Assembly (NCBI GenBank): GCA_036850595.1
Contig: CM072151.1
Coordinates: 23,776,597 to 23,840,596, forward strand
Source: Rhyacichthys aspro
Lineage: Eukaryota > Chordata > Actinopteri > Gobiiformes > Rhyacichthyidae
Length of the DNA: 64,000 nucleotides
Reading direction: 5' to 3'
Under the pieces are notes generated by a model that was not told where the DNA came from, searched no databases, and saw only the letters and a program-made list of their open reading frames with translations. Below, one piece after another: positions 32,770 through 44,764 of the stretch. Made by a program: the position numbers and the translations under genes. The first letter of the stretch is position 1; each line of letters begins with the position of its first letter.

Positions 32770-33418
32770 ATCCGCATCAGCCACACCCAGGTCTCCCAGC
32801 ACCAGTTCTATCCACCTGCAAGTGCACTGATGGAGGTCTGCATAGGGATTCATTGGAAGATCTGCCACTTTCAGGGGTTCCCGCAGTGTCTGTTCATCAG
32901 GGTACCTTGACCATGTTATGGTCACATTCCAGACAGGGCAGTCTGAATGAACATCAGCCACTCCATCATCCTTGCTCCTGGCAGTCAATGAAGATGGGAG
33001 ATCACACACACTTTGCATGCTCCATGCACTAAGCAGTTGCGTGCAATGATGAAACAGCAGGCTGCAAGAAGTCTGAACAGCTGAAAGGCTTGGCTACATA
33101 TAGTTCAGGTAGTGTTGTTCATATCCAACTATAAACACTGTTAAGAATATGCTGCATACAAAATAGAAATATAGTCACTGAATTGTACTATGGCTCTTGA
33201 ATGTGTACATAGTGCACTGCTGCAGAGTTCCAAATCAGCTGTGCTATAGGGCCATGGTCTTTGTGTGCAGGAATGATAGACAGGTGCTTCTTTCTGATTT
33301 GTTGGTTGATCTTGGCTCAGGTGCGAGGTAGTGCCTTAAAGATTGATTCCATTTCAATGGCTGTTGGAGGACTTTTCATAGAACTGGAGATGCATTCAGT
33401 AAGGACTTTTTTTTAAAG

Positions 33419-33595
33419 GTTAAACAGAAGTGGGCCAGTCGGCTCTTGGCAAAACTAAGGAAGGACATAAGACCTGAGTGCAGAGAAGACTTTGTGTTGT
33501 CAGTCACTGGAAAGAAAGCAGCCAGGTGTGTCCTATCGAATCCTGACCAGAAAGGCAAAATGCGGCGTATAGACTGTCTCAGACAGGCCGATAAG
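33419..33595 (+). CDS. nfic: nfic exon 2b (NFI DNA-binding domain, middle part)
   Basis: Encodes 59 codons from VKQKWASRLLAKLRKDI through RPECREDFVLSVTGKKA and CVLSNPDQKGKMRRID to CLRQADK. It contains three of the conserved cysteines of the NFI DNA-binding domain (in RPEC, CVLSN and RIDC); RPEC and GKMRR are NFIC-like. The acceptor is a run of T then AAAG|GTTAAA, and the donor is AAG|GTAAAA. Both borders lie inside what is normally one exon. Confidence 0.94.
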
Positions 33596-34405
33596 GTAAA
33601 AAAAAACTCCACTATCCACTCTTTGACCCTTGAACCCTTTCCCCTTATTGCAGAGCCAGGCTATGAAGTGAAAATAATGATATAGGATGCTTATGAACAC
33701 TGAACACCAAAGTTAAACAAAAGCAAACATAAAATATCACAATTGTAAAATTAAGATGGTAATCAAAAACCCTCTATTTGCACATGGGCACCTCACTTTA
33801 TTTGGATAATTAACTATGATCACCAAGCCATGAAATACTTGTGTATCCTGATGGTACAGGACAGCACTAAGAAGTCACACATCAGAAAAAATAGTGCATT
33901 GGGCTTGAATCCCTGGGCAGTCACTGTGCCTTCTCCCTGTTTACATTTTACTCACCATTCTAAAAAAAAGATTTGTCAGTCTGTGCCCTGGAACAAGACT
34001 CTCTTCTTTCCACTCAGAGGGCCTGGCACTGGGAGAATCAATTAAATATTATGACCAATATAAATATGCTATGCCCAGGAACAAGAGGCTCTGGCGCAAG
34101 GACACTGTTTTGCTCACTTTATTGCTCAAGGAAGATTACACTTGATCTATGATCTAGGATACTTTTAATTTGAGTTCATATTATTTAAAGTCCAGCTTCG
34201 CAGATAAAAGCAAAACGCAGAAAAGCTATTGGATAATACAGTAAATTTAATGATTAGTTGAGTTTAAGTAAACTTTGTTGTGGCTTTTACTTGAGGAGCA
34301 GTACTGGTGGATGGGACAGGGGACATCGTGCATATTATGTCTTTAAAAATGAAAAGAGTTAACTTGTGTGTCATTAATTTCAGTGTGTTATGTTACCCTT
34401 TCAAG
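33596..34405 (+). other. nfic: additional nfic intron b (810 bp)
   Basis: Phase-0 intron between AAG and GTG, bounded by the direct repeat AAGGT. It starts GTAAAAAAAAAC and ends in CTTTCAAG. No repeat or coding sequence was recognised in it. Confidence 0.82.
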
Positions 34406-34589
34406 GTGTGGAGGTTGGACCTGGTTATGGTTATCCTGTTTAAAGGGATCCCATTGGAAAGCACAGATGGAGAGCGGCTGGTGAAGGGAGGCCAGTGCTC
34501 CAACCCGGTCCTGTGTGTCCAACCACGACACATCTCTGTCTCTGTCAAAGAACTGGACCTATACCTTGCTTACTACGTGCAAGAGAGAG
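34406..34589 (+). CDS. nfic: nfic exon 2c (NFI DNA-binding/dimerisation domain, C-terminal part)
   Basis: Encodes VWRLDLVMVILFKGIP, LESTDGERLVKGGQC, SNPVLCVQPRHISVSV and KELDLYLAYYVQER plus one base, ending at G|GTGTGT in phase 1. LVK rather than LYK after DGER is characteristic of NFIC. It completes the CTF/NFI domain. 171 + 177 + 184 bp of exons 2a-2c equals 532 bp, the length of exon 2 known for vertebrate NFI genes, which strongly supports all three splice assignments. Confidence 0.95.
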
Positions 34590-34667
34590 GTGTGTGTCCC
34601 TACTTTTCTACACGGAAATGCATGATTTGCACAAAGAACAGCATGTGCTTTATAGTTCATAAATCAA

Positions 34668-34905
34668 TAATAATAATAATATTCCTTTATTATCCCCATG
34701 GGGAAATTCATTGTCGGCAGCTGCCAACAGGGGGTGCCCCCAGCATGTTTTGATGTGTGGGCAGGGGGAGTACCCAGAGAAAAAAAAAACAAAACACCTA
34801 AGCACTTGGAGAACATGCAAACGTCACAAAAAAGGCCACGTACGGCCTGGGAGTCAACTATAGACCTTCTTGCTGTGAGGCAACAGCCAGGTGCATAGTG
34901 AGCAA
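34668..34905 (-). repeat. SINE-like remnant, inverted
   Basis: Starts with an (ATA)n run and TTTATTATCCCCATGGGG, and ends with CTTCTTGCTGTGAGGCAACA. These are the tail and tRNA-like head blocks of fish SINEs read on the minus strand. Target duplications are not clear. Confidence 0.5.
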
Positions 34906-35039
34906 GTTTTAATCAAATGTTAAACCTAAAAACAGGGGTATCCAGACTTTTTTCATTGAGAAAAATAATGAAAGGCCATCAAAGATTTACTACAGATTTC
35001 AGTCATGTCTGTTTTTTGGATGAGTAAAGATGCTTAGCC

Positions 35040-35420
35040 TCAAAGACGGGCTTGTTTTTGGAGCTCGGTCTTTAAGTCGTTTCAGAGCCATCTCCCTCAG
35101 TGTCTATGTGCTGTAGTGACAGGGCTCAGTTATGCTGAGCGAGTTTGTAGAAGCTCTCTTGTGAGTCGAGATGTGTCTGTGGCACAAACAAAAACTGCCT
35201 TTAGTCTTATCCCCATCCAGGGGTTGCCAGAGTGTAATAGTTTGCATGAGTAGCTTGGCATAGTTTTTACGCCAGATGCCCTTCCAGTGGCAGTGGAGGC
35301 AAGGTGGGTGAAGTGTCTTGCCCAACGACACAACGATAGTATGAAGTGGGGGGAGTGGGGATTGAGCCACCAACATTCCACCTATTGGATGACCTGCACT
35401 ACCTCTCAAACTTGTGCATC
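35040..35420 (-). repeat. tRNA-type SINE remnant, inverted
   Basis: On the minus strand the right end gives a tRNA-like head (GGTAGTGCAGGTCATCC; B-box-like GGTGGCTCAATCCC). It is followed by GTCTTGCCC- and GGTGGG-type body blocks seen in fish SINEs. Confidence 0.5.
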
Positions 35421-37976
35421 GGCGAGGCTAGCCCTTTTTTAGGGGTGCTGGAGCACCCAAATTGAAACTCAGCACCTCTAAAACCTGGAGTAAGAAATTG
35501 TTATTCTAAAATTTTAGTTCGTCTTTGACAGGCTTAGATAATGTCCAAAACATAATCCATAGTTTGTGGTTTAAATTTATATTTTAAGAATGAAAATAAA
35601 AACACCCCCGCCTAATGGTATCATCCTCTTCTCACTACACTCCTCTATCACGTTACCTGCACCGCTCCGCAGCACCTTAGCCCTGCGCAATACACACAGA
35701 GAGAATCCGTTTAGTTGTTGAGAACCAAGTAAGTTGTTCCAAAGCTGTCTCACTAGTGTTTCCGTTTAGAGTTGTTCTGTTTCCGACACCAAATCGGCGA
35801 GTAACGTTAGCGACACAGATTAACTCTCTCAAAGTAGAGTGTATTACCTGCATACATGGTAGAGCCAAATGGGAATTCAGGGGAAGTACTTTCAAAGATT
35901 TTTTTATATCTATAACTTCTAAATATTTTCAAGACCTGGGTAAATAATCTGAATTTGGGGGACTTTTTGGTTTTACTTTTTTTGCTCTTGATGTGAAGCT
36001 TGTTTTATTTATTATGGGTTTTTTTTAATTATTGATAACTTACGTTGGTGTATAAAAGTTCAGACAGATCTGCAAGTAGGTTAGAGATGGCCATTTGTAA
36101 ATAATAAACAGAAAATGTAACAAACACATATATTACATACATAACATATATTGTGTATAGCTATCAACAGTAAATAATCTGGATTGTTATGACTTTTTTG
36201 TTTTACCTTTCTGTTTTGCTCTTTGGGTGAAACTTGTTTTATTATTAAATATTGATGACTTATATTGATTTATAAAAGTTCAGACAGGTGTGCAGCCAAG
36301 GTTAGAGGTGGCCATTTGTAAATAATTGGAAGATGACTTTGGATTGATATAACAGGAGGCACATCACTTTCATAAGAGCTTAATAGACTTGGTTTCTGAT
36401 AGTAATGACGACTCAGGTTCATTTGAATTGAGTGGAAGAAGGATATGAGTAAATGTCAGGAAATGAGGACTTCTGAGATTAAACCACAGGCTCTGACCCT
36501 AGAATCGCCCCTGAACTTGTGTATCCTATTTGGCCACAGGTCTTTACAACATGTTTTCCTCATGCTGACCATGAAAGAGATACATGCATTTGTCCTCCAC
36601 TCATATGTTCCCATGTGCCATTCTTTCGCTTTTGGGGAGACGTCTGGGGTTGCATACATCTGTGCTAGCCTCAATTCATATAGTCCAGTATCAAAATAAG
36701 CAACTGGGGTCAGTTCCTCACCACTGGGACACCTAACAGTGGGCCGTACATCTGCAACAGAATCCACTTCCCGTTTGGGACAATTTGTGAATACCAATGA
36801 ACTAAGAAGAAATGTAGACCATATTGTGGTAAGAGTGAAGTAAAAAGGATAGAAGCTCAGTCTACCTCTCCCAGTGACTAGGCTTAGAGCAGCTTCTCTG
36901 TATGTTCTGTGAGCTGGGAGCTGATTCCAGCTTGTTACCAAGCTCCTATTTTTTTTTTAAACCCTCGGAGTTATCTCATTGATTAGGTTATGTTGGTCCC
37001 AACTTAGTCCTCAAGTCTTTATGAGAGAGAATGTTGTATACAGGATCTTTTATGCGAAAACTAGTTCGCATAAAACCAAAAGGTTAATTAATCCTCAAAG
37101 AGAGAGTGCTCTGTTTTACGGACTTTTACACACCCGGCTGTGTCCGGAACTACTCCATGCCACTCCATGATCCACGAATGAACGATGTAAAGCTTTGAAT
37201 GTTTGTCATAATTTCAGGTTTATACATACATGCATATACAATTGCAGTGTATCCTGACGGATTATGTCCTGTCCTGCTCCTATTTTTCATTCATCTTCAG
37301 TGATTTTGTTGAAACACAAGCAGAAAGTTAACTTGGCTGATGTCTTTAGCTGAGTCAAAATAATGAAATAAAAATAAAACTAAATAGCCTCTTTCTCATT
37401 TATAATCAATATAAGGTGCATACAAATTTTTCATAAAAAATAATCTTTGTAACCAAAAAGCCAATCCAACACACAATATGTTGCATTTTGACAATAAATC
37501 CCCTCATTGTTCTCAGAAAAACTGTGCATTAAAACAATTTGTAAAGATCAGAGATCTGCTTAGTGCTTTCACTTTTGGCACATGCAGATCTGACCTGTCA
37601 ATCACCAGTGTAGCTCCTCCCAGTTGCGCCATGGCCACCCCACTTACGTCTTGCACCAGGCTTTGGACACCCCTTAAAATGAGTGGGATCACAGTCACCT
37701 TTCACTTTATATTGTGAAAATCTGGCCCAGCCTCTTAAGTTTTAACAATGGCTACCTCCTAAGTTGGCTCAATGTGGCATCCATAATAGCCAACAAAATG
37801 CATCTAAGAAAATTCTCCAATGTTCCAGAGGTACAGATGTATGTCTTTTTTGCTTATTGTGTACAATTAGTTGAGTGATTAATGTGGAATTACTGTCAGA
37901 ATTAATGTGTTTTCCTTTTGTTGCTTACTACCGGTTTACCTGTCTCGATCTGGCTGAGCCTGTTTGTTTCTTATAG
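35421..37976 (+). other. nfic intron sequence, unassigned
   Basis: AT-rich intron DNA. A pair of related short blocks with CAGACAGATCTGCA and CAGACAGGTGTGCA, each followed by GGCCATTTGTAAATAAT, lies near 36060-36110 and 36280-36330 and suggests a local duplication of about 220 bp. A minus-strand open frame at 36456-36941 has no known motif. Confidence 0.4.
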
Positions 37977-38051
37977 AGGCAGAGCAGTACAGCAGTCCAA
38001 GTTGTGCAAGAGTGACCTCTGACCAGGAGGACAGTCCAGCTGCTACCATGG
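37977..38051 (+). CDS. nfic: nfic exon 3
   Basis: 75 bp after TTCTTATAG, encoding EAEQYSSPSCARVTSDQEDS and PAATM, donor G|GTATGC, phase 1 to phase 1. The EAEQ...SDQEDS pattern is the NFIC-specific start of the transactivation region. Confidence 0.92.
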
Positions 38052-38700
38052 GTATGCTGCTCTGTCACACTTAACATCTGCACATCTGGGGGAGCTGTAT
38101 GTGTGTGAGGCTCATGTATGATACCATCTTCATGAGTATGCACATTTACTCTCACACCACTCATTATCAGCTGCTGCTTTTTTCACCACTGCAAAACTCA
38201 CTTTCCCCTAGCCTGGCTGGCCATCCTGATTCTTTTTCCATTCTATACATAGAATGAGTCTGCTCCCTGTTGATTAGAGTTGAATTTTCTGTGGGAGGAA
38301 GAAATGGTTATTATTAAATTAATTCTGAATACAATCGGCCTGACACAGATTAAACTGCCTCTGGATCAATGCAATTTGAAAAACATACAAGCATTCAAGA
38401 GCCAGGTTCCGTATCCAGAGATTGGGTCAATGTGGAAATCTCTGCCCAATCCACAAGACCCGGCCCCTTACGGTCCCTCCTTCTGGTGGTGGGCCCACAG
38501 TTGAGACCCAGCCACCAGACCCTTGCATGAAAGTCCTAACCCATCTAAGTGCATCTAAGCCTGTGTTCCGGTATCAGTTTTGACCTCACAGACCCTGGTT
38601 TCAAACTGCAACTGCTGATTTATAAATTAATCACTGGTTAAACCCATCTTGTTCATAGCATTAAATGTTAATAAATTACTCTCTAATTTATATCAAATTC

Positions 38701-40180
38701 ATTTCAAGGCCCATTACGCAACTTTTGACCTACAAGAAGAAAGCAAAAAAGTCATTTGAGATGGTTCTTTGACATGAAATAGGGTAAATAAGCCTCCTCT
38801 CAGAGGTCTAAGGCTGTCCCTGATCGGAAAATCTGTAACGTAACTTTGGCTGGAGCAGGCTGCGCACTCCAGCTGTCACGTGACACTGATGCCTAAGGCA
38901 GTAGGACAGAAGAGAAAACATGGCTGTGCTCTTTAGCGGCTGAAAATTATCGGACTTTCTCACTTGTTTGGCGAAATTTCTCATGGCTTAATGCTCAAAA
39001 GACAGACAACACAAAAGCAAGAGGAAAAGATTCCAGAGGTGAACTTTGGGCTGGATCGCACTTGTTGGAAAAATCACAGACCCGGACAGAGAACAGACCC
39101 GGTGCAAACAGAGAACTTCTAATGGTAAGTTTTGTAGTTTTCTCTTAATAAATCACTTGTTGCTTCTGTGGTTTATTTAGTTCTGTAGTAAAGCAGCAGC
39201 TGATGTACGGCTCTGTGTTTTCACCGTTTTTATAGACTGCTACTAGTATTCATTCAACAAGTTTATTACCTTCACCCTCCATTGGCTGCAAAAACACTTA
39301 AATAAATAAATAATTGCTGTTTCTGTCAAGCTTGATAGTGATGCAAACTAGTGTCTCTTTTGTCAGAGCAATATATGTTTTATAACAATGTGTTTGATAA
39401 GCTACATGAGCGCTATCAGTGTGTTTTTCTATACTAACTCGGTTTACAGTTATTTACAGCTTCTGTTTTTGTATCCAGCTGCTGTCGATGCTGACCTTTA
39501 CCCTCCACGAAGCACTGGACAGAACGTGGACCATCAGAGGGACATTAAAGGGGCTGTAACAGGTAATGCTTTGTCCAATAAATGTGATTTTTGTTTCTGT
39601 CAGTGCTGTGCTCAGGTTTGTGAACACAGGAAATGATAATGCTTTATGGGAATTAGACCAGCAGTGGAGACATTTTACAGAAAGAATAAAGCCAGTAAAA
39701 GTTCAAAAGCCAAGGGCATATTATATCACAATAAGGATCTAGAAAGTGTAAATAGAGAATAAAAGTGTAACATACAATAATGTATATACAGGCTGTTGCA
39801 CACAGTGGTTTAGTTTGTTTATTTTACTGATGTATAAAGTCTATATTCTCTATTTTTTCTGTTTATTTAGGAGGAAAAGAGAAGGTAAAACAGGATGACT
39901 TCTGGAGAACTCCAACAATCTCTTTGCAGAGGCCTCATTGTCCGTCCTGAGGATGTAAAGGACTGCTGCTCCACTGTCTCTGTGTTCACAGCTGCACTGA
40001 GAGGAACTGCTCCAGAGTTGTTACACTACATTTAGACTTTACATGACTCTGTTCTCAGAGAAGTAGCAGTAGTGTGACCATTTCTACAGTAGATTACCTT
40101 TACTGTATTGTGGATATTCAAACAAGACAATCCAGTTCTTCCTGTTCTTCTCATTTGTTTACGATGTTACTCTGTGTGTC
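38701..40180 (+). repeat. dispersed repeat R1, copy 1
   Basis: Shares ordered blocks with 53050-53545 plus 57165-57740: ATGGTTC(T/A)TTGACATGAAA, then ATGGTAAG/TGAGT, TTTCTGTGGTTTATTT, TGTTTCTGTCAAG, and a GGAGAAC...CTGCAG block. Identity is low to moderate, so these are old copies. It contains splice-like signals (TAATGGTAAGT near 39120, GTAACAGGTAATGC near 39557) and may come from a protein-coding transposon. Confidence 0.5.
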
Positions 40181-40194
40181 TTTCCACTCTGTAG

Positions 40195-40620
40195 CTACTC
40201 AGAGCTGTACATGACCTTAATTGAAGACAGTCCAACAAAGGAGCCCAATGGAGGGCTTGCCAATTCAGGAAGAGTTAAGGGAAGACAGCTAGGGAAAAGC
40301 CTTATAAAAATTACATTTCTGTACATATGAAATGGGGATGTGACCCACCCATCACAATACCTGGAAAGGTCTGTCTGGCCTACCATCAGCTCACTGACAA
40401 AGAGCTTCTTTCTAACCTGCAAGATAAACAATCTAAAAGAGTACAGTACAGAGTCCAGAAGGGGGGAAGGACCATTAGGAATTTTGCATATATGTCAATC
40501 CCTCTCTACAAACATGAAAGTTAGAGATTACAAAAGAGGAGATAATTAAGATTAAAACTGTGACCTTCCAGTGTGTGGGCAAATAGAGTAGACGTAAGCC
40601 GTGTGCTCCAGGGGAATTTA
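40195..40620. other. intron DNA, nothing recognised
   Basis: No coding frame or repeat identified. Confidence 0.4.
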
Positions 40621-41430
40621 ATCTTTCTCAAACATTCAGTCCTCCAACTCTCAGACTGCATGTTTACTCTTTATCTGGCATAATTTTCTCTCCTACTGAG
40701 CCCATCTAAGCGGACCCGGTGTCTGTCTAAATGCTGTCCAAAGTTAACAAAGCTGCTGAGAAAGACACTCAAAGCCATTGCCACTCTCCATTAGCAGCTC
40801 TATAACTCCAACAATCACAGCCTACAACCAGCTACAACTGTCAAATTCAATGCAGCACTGTACGTTAGAAGATAAACTGGACAAAGCATGTCCAACTGTT
40901 CAGGACCATGGAAAACATATTTCGTCCCTCAAACTCACCTCAGAGGACCTGAGCCAAAGAGTCATGGACCTAGAAAGTGTCTTCTCCTCTCTCAGTTATG
41001 AGACTGTTATGTTAAAGTCTAAAGTTAACAATCTGGAGAGCCAAAGGAAAAAACAAAAGATAAGAGATCTTGGGCTTTCTGAGTCTACTGAGTTTTCTAA
41101 ATTGCTTAACATAGTGTTGTTCTCTATAGTTTTCGTCGTCCCCATTACAGCGACCACAGCCAGTCATCCTTCATCTGCACCAAATCCAAACAAAGGAGCT
41201 TCTCAAATGAGTAGTTTTGTTTTAATGTACGTTTATTGTCTCTTACTTAGAGGTGACTTTAATTGTTGGTTGGCTTGTGTTATCCAAGACTTTCAAGTTT
41301 TGGTATCAGTGACATCTGACACTTTTTACACCCAAATGACAGAGAGTACTTTTTTCAGGTTCACCACACTTGTTCTAGAGTTGACTAGGGTTTTTTTGCA
41401 GGCTATCCATCTGATTCTGTAGGACACACT
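40621..41430 (+). mobile_element. L1/Tx1-type LINE fragment
   Basis: A plus-strand frame has an ORF1-like coiled coil (LKSKVNNLESQRKKQKIRDL near 41015-41074) and then, after a gap in homology, RGDFNCWL (near 41250), an endonuclease block of L1-clade ORF2. An internal deletion seems to join ORF1 to ORF2. It is heavily decayed. Confidence 0.45.
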
Positions 41431-42647
41431 GAAAACTTACCTGTGAGGGCAAGTTATAGCTTGCACTACTTGTATGAAATGTAGATCATATAGGCAGTGC
41501 TCTGAGCTTGGATTTAAGGCAAGACAGGCTTAAATACAGCAGTAGGACAGTCACGTCACAGTGGACCCTTTTAAGGTCAATGTAGCTTTGAGACTCTCTT
41601 CTTGGGACACTTCGTGCTCGCGGTCAGACTCTGGCTCAAATGTATAATCCCGGTAATATCGATGAGAAGAATGTTTAAGATCCCCAAAAAACTAATTGTA
41701 GTTTTGTACAAGCACAACCCGTAAAGACTTACAGCAGAAATGGGGGCAGGACATAAAGTGAACTTTGTTCATTTAAAGGGCCAGCAGCCAAAACTGAGCG
41801 TTTCTGTGGAGTGATTCAGAGGGCGTTTTCCAGGGCCCTGTATAAGCTAAAATTAAACAAAAAATTTGATCAAAACATGTAACATACACAAGAGACTGTG
41901 TTATTAAATGAAAAAGGGGAATTCAGTGTGTCCTGTAAGATTGATTATTACAAGTTTTCCTATCTTGGGGATAACAGTCACAAAGAAACAAAGAGAATTT
42001 TGTTGCTTTATGTACATAAAATCTTGGTTAAAATAATCATCCTGCCAAAGTCCCTGTGCATGGATTTCTGTGGTCAAACTGGTCAACATCTCTCTACCCT
42101 CACCACCAGTTAATGCAGTTTAAGGTTTTACACAGCTAAACTGTTTTCCATGAATCTGCAGTCAGCCCACTATGAGTCAGATGTAACTCCACTGAGGTCT
42201 GTGTTATCTGTGCTGAGCCTGCACTCATCCAGTAACTACTGGATGTAGGGTTTGGTACAATATCTCAAGTATTTGGCATTAGGCTAAAAGCACACCCCCT
42301 AGTGGCCCTGTTTGGGGTCCTGAGGGCCAATATAGACAGTACAGTTCTTTACAGCCTTTGGAAGGTTTCTTTTTTTTTTTTTTTTTTGTATTTCATTGTT
42401 TAATAACTTTGTTCTGATTTCTAATTAAAATGATTTAGATTTTTGTTTTTTTTTTTAAAAGTCAGTGTGACAGTCAGGTGAGGAATAGTGGAGTAGCCTT
42501 GATGGATGACCTGTTTTAAATTGGTCAGCAAGTGGAAAAGAATCAGCAAAATTATAAACAGAAAAATTCATATTAAAAAAAGATCTCAAAATCTAGTTGC
42601 TGAGAGTGTTACACCGCCCACTTTCAAAGAGCCTACTAACCGACACA
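41431..42647. other. intron DNA, nothing recognised
   Basis: AT-rich with poly(T) runs near 42368-42388 and 42440-42456. No coding or repeat family supported. Confidence 0.45.
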
Positions 42648-42651
42648 TTAA

Positions 42652-43560
42652 AGCTCCGGTACCTGATTGTCTTTTTCAGAACCGAGAGAGAGTTGAGTTT
42701 CAAACGGAAGCCCCGCCCTTAGCTCCTTACTCACTCTCACAAACCCCTCCCAGGCTTTTCTCTCGTCTTGTGCATGAATTCATGTGCGCATCTTATACAC
42801 GTGCACAAATCGAGACAGACATGCTCGCTGTTTATAGACCGCAAATCCTGTTTTTTGTATGGGTCTCAAGAGCGATAAGTCCTGGAGACTACAGTGCTAG
42901 CAATATTAGCATTAGCAACATAAGGCTAAGCCCTAGCAACGTAAGGCTTACATCTGTTTGCAATTCGCTTAAAATGTAACAAGACAAGAGAAACTGACCA
43001 CAATGCTATATATAATAAAAAATAAAGTGAATAGAAAGTTAGTTACCAGTCTAGAAGATAAGCAGTCAGCTCAGAGTCCAATTTTAGACCAATGCAGTTG
43101 CGTAGTTCTCTCCATCTTTGGAATGCGGTTCCAATATTTATTCGCGTTTAATTTCTTTTATCGTCCCATGTGCGCTCCTTCTGTTTTCCTTTGTTTATGA
43201 TGTTAAGCAGTATATGCAGTAACAGCTAATGCAGGAATAGCTTCCTTGCCCTCTGAGACTTCAGCCGCCATGCTGTCTCTGTTTACCAGTTGTGCACACG
43301 CAGACCATGGCAAAGACATTGTACAGCAACAGCCAGTGGGGTTCTCTGTTAAGTCCCTGGGCGTCAGAAGGCTTGTGATTGGCCAAGAACTCCCCGTCCC
43401 TGCGTTGGAGTTGCTCCTATCTCTATTGAGTGTTCATTTCTTAAAATTGCTTATAATAAAGCAGATGGCATCATAGAGCACGATTTTTTCAAAAACGATA
43501 CTATATGGGGTCTAAAACATTTTTTTCACCTAGATGAAAAATATATTAGGTACTGGAGTT
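42652..43560 (+). mobile_element. TTAA-flanked non-autonomous DNA transposon, copy B
   Basis: 909 bp between TTAA at 42648-42651 and TTAA at 43561-43564. The left end AGCTCCGGTACCT and right end AGGTACTGGAGTT are inverted with mismatches. Left and right parts match copy A (23694-27580), while the ballast-domain gene is absent. The minus-strand transposase exon is present but frameshifted. This copy defines both ends of the family. Confidence 0.82.
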
Positions 43561-43564
43561 TTAA

Positions 43565-44242
43565 CATAATCCCACTCACTCTCCTTGGAGTGATTGCCAC
43601 AGGTGTAAAGGATTCCTCTTTGCTTGTCCTTAACAGAACGCAGTTTAGCACATACCTCAACCTCATTGGCCATCAAGGCCACAAAAGGAAAGTGTAAGGG
43701 TCATTCTTGCCACACACACAAAATGGTGTTAACACAGCACCTGCTTATATATGGATCAATGAATGGAATGGCCCCGCCACTTGTGGGGGTTTTATCAAAA
43801 AGACAAACAGTGAGACAAGTACTGGGTCAACCACCAGGAGGGATTGTGGTAACCTTGCGCTGCAGCTGGATCCTGGCGAGATTTGGGAGTTTCCAAACTT
43901 GCGTAAATCCATCAAACTGTGGCCTCACCGGACTCTTGTGACCAATGCAGCACTAACAGGAAGAGGAGGGTTTTCAATTTGATGAAAGCAACAAGCGCTC
44001 TCTTCTCCTTTGTTATCAACATGGCTGCGCCTAAAAGACATTAGTGTTGATGCTGCTATCAAATCAATTTTATCAGAAGTAGTGAGTATTTCCTCTTTGA
44101 AAGAAGAACAAAGACTGGCACGTCATATGAATCGTTGCTATGATTGGTTAAAGAAACCTCATGGTAGGTGGATACTAGTCAGTGCTTCATCCAATCACCT
44201 GTGGAGTTCTAATCCACGTCCTCAGTTCAGATTGGAAGTGAA
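43565..44242 (+). other. intron DNA with unassigned open pieces
   Basis: Short frames such as AAIKSILSEVVSISSLKEEQ (near 44040-44110) look protein-derived but cannot be assigned with confidence. Confidence 0.3.
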
Positions 44243-44247
44243 GATTG

Positions 44248-44711
44248 TGTGATGGTTGGTATTTTTGTGGGCTTTTGTTTTGGTTTCACTGTTTCCTGGT
44301 TTGTGTTTTGTTGGGTAACTTGTTTTGGTTCTCCCTGAGGCACCCTTTCCCCGCGGCGTTGAGGAGTGATTGGGGACACCTGTTTCTGCTTACAATCAAG
44401 CCTCCCCAACTTAAGGCCAGCAGAGACACTCCTCGACGCCAGAGTATACAGATCACCTCCGTGGTATCAGCTTGGCTCTTCTTCCGTGTTGGTAATATTT
44501 CTCGTGACCACTTGACATTGTGTTTTACCTGTGCCTCTCTTTTTGTTTTTTCCAGTGCCTCCCGTTGCCCTCACAGCCCTGCACTCTCCAGCGTTTCACC
44601 TTGGTTTTTGCACGTGGATATTCTTTGTGAACCCCCTGCACCTTTGTAAATAAACTGTCTTTACCTGAACCGTTTCCGCTCCTGGGTCCTACTTTCCCCC
44701 CACACGCTACA
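44248..44711 (+). repeat. solo LTR with 5-bp TSD
   Basis: 464 bp starting TGTGATGG and ending GCTACA, flanked by GATTG (44243-44247, 44712-44716). It holds AATAAAC at 44650, a polyadenylation signal. No internal region remains, so it is a product of LTR-LTR recombination. Ty3/gypsy-type by general look only. Confidence 0.8.
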
Positions 44712-44764
44712 GATTGTAAAAGACGACTATGATTCAGTCAATTAAATTCAACATGTTTTAATAA

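Larger units (their letters stand above)
30578..33418 (+). other. nfic: additional nfic intron a (2841 bp)
   Basis: Phase-0 intron between GAG and GTT, flanked by AGGT at both ends. It contains a DNA-transposon-like repeat (about 30997-32205) and a fold-back (32638-32769). No coding exon is seen inside. Confidence 0.8.

Noticed and set aside
36456..36941. 161-codon minus-strand open frame
   Set aside because: No motif, no codon or splice support, and AT-rich intron context. Kept only as a note in the intron entry.
38212..38265. possible fourth MITE end (TAGCCTGGCTGGCCA)
   Set aside because: Only about 15 bases match and they are in the wrong order relative to the known end; could be chance.
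44040..44130. possible helicase-like N-terminal motif (SILSEVVSISSLKEEQ)
   Set aside because: Too short, and the expected Walker A motif does not follow.
44245..44649. 134-codon plus-strand open frame rich in F, L and C
   Set aside because: It lies wholly inside the solo LTR (44248-44711), which has a target duplication and polyadenylation signal; it is not a gene.
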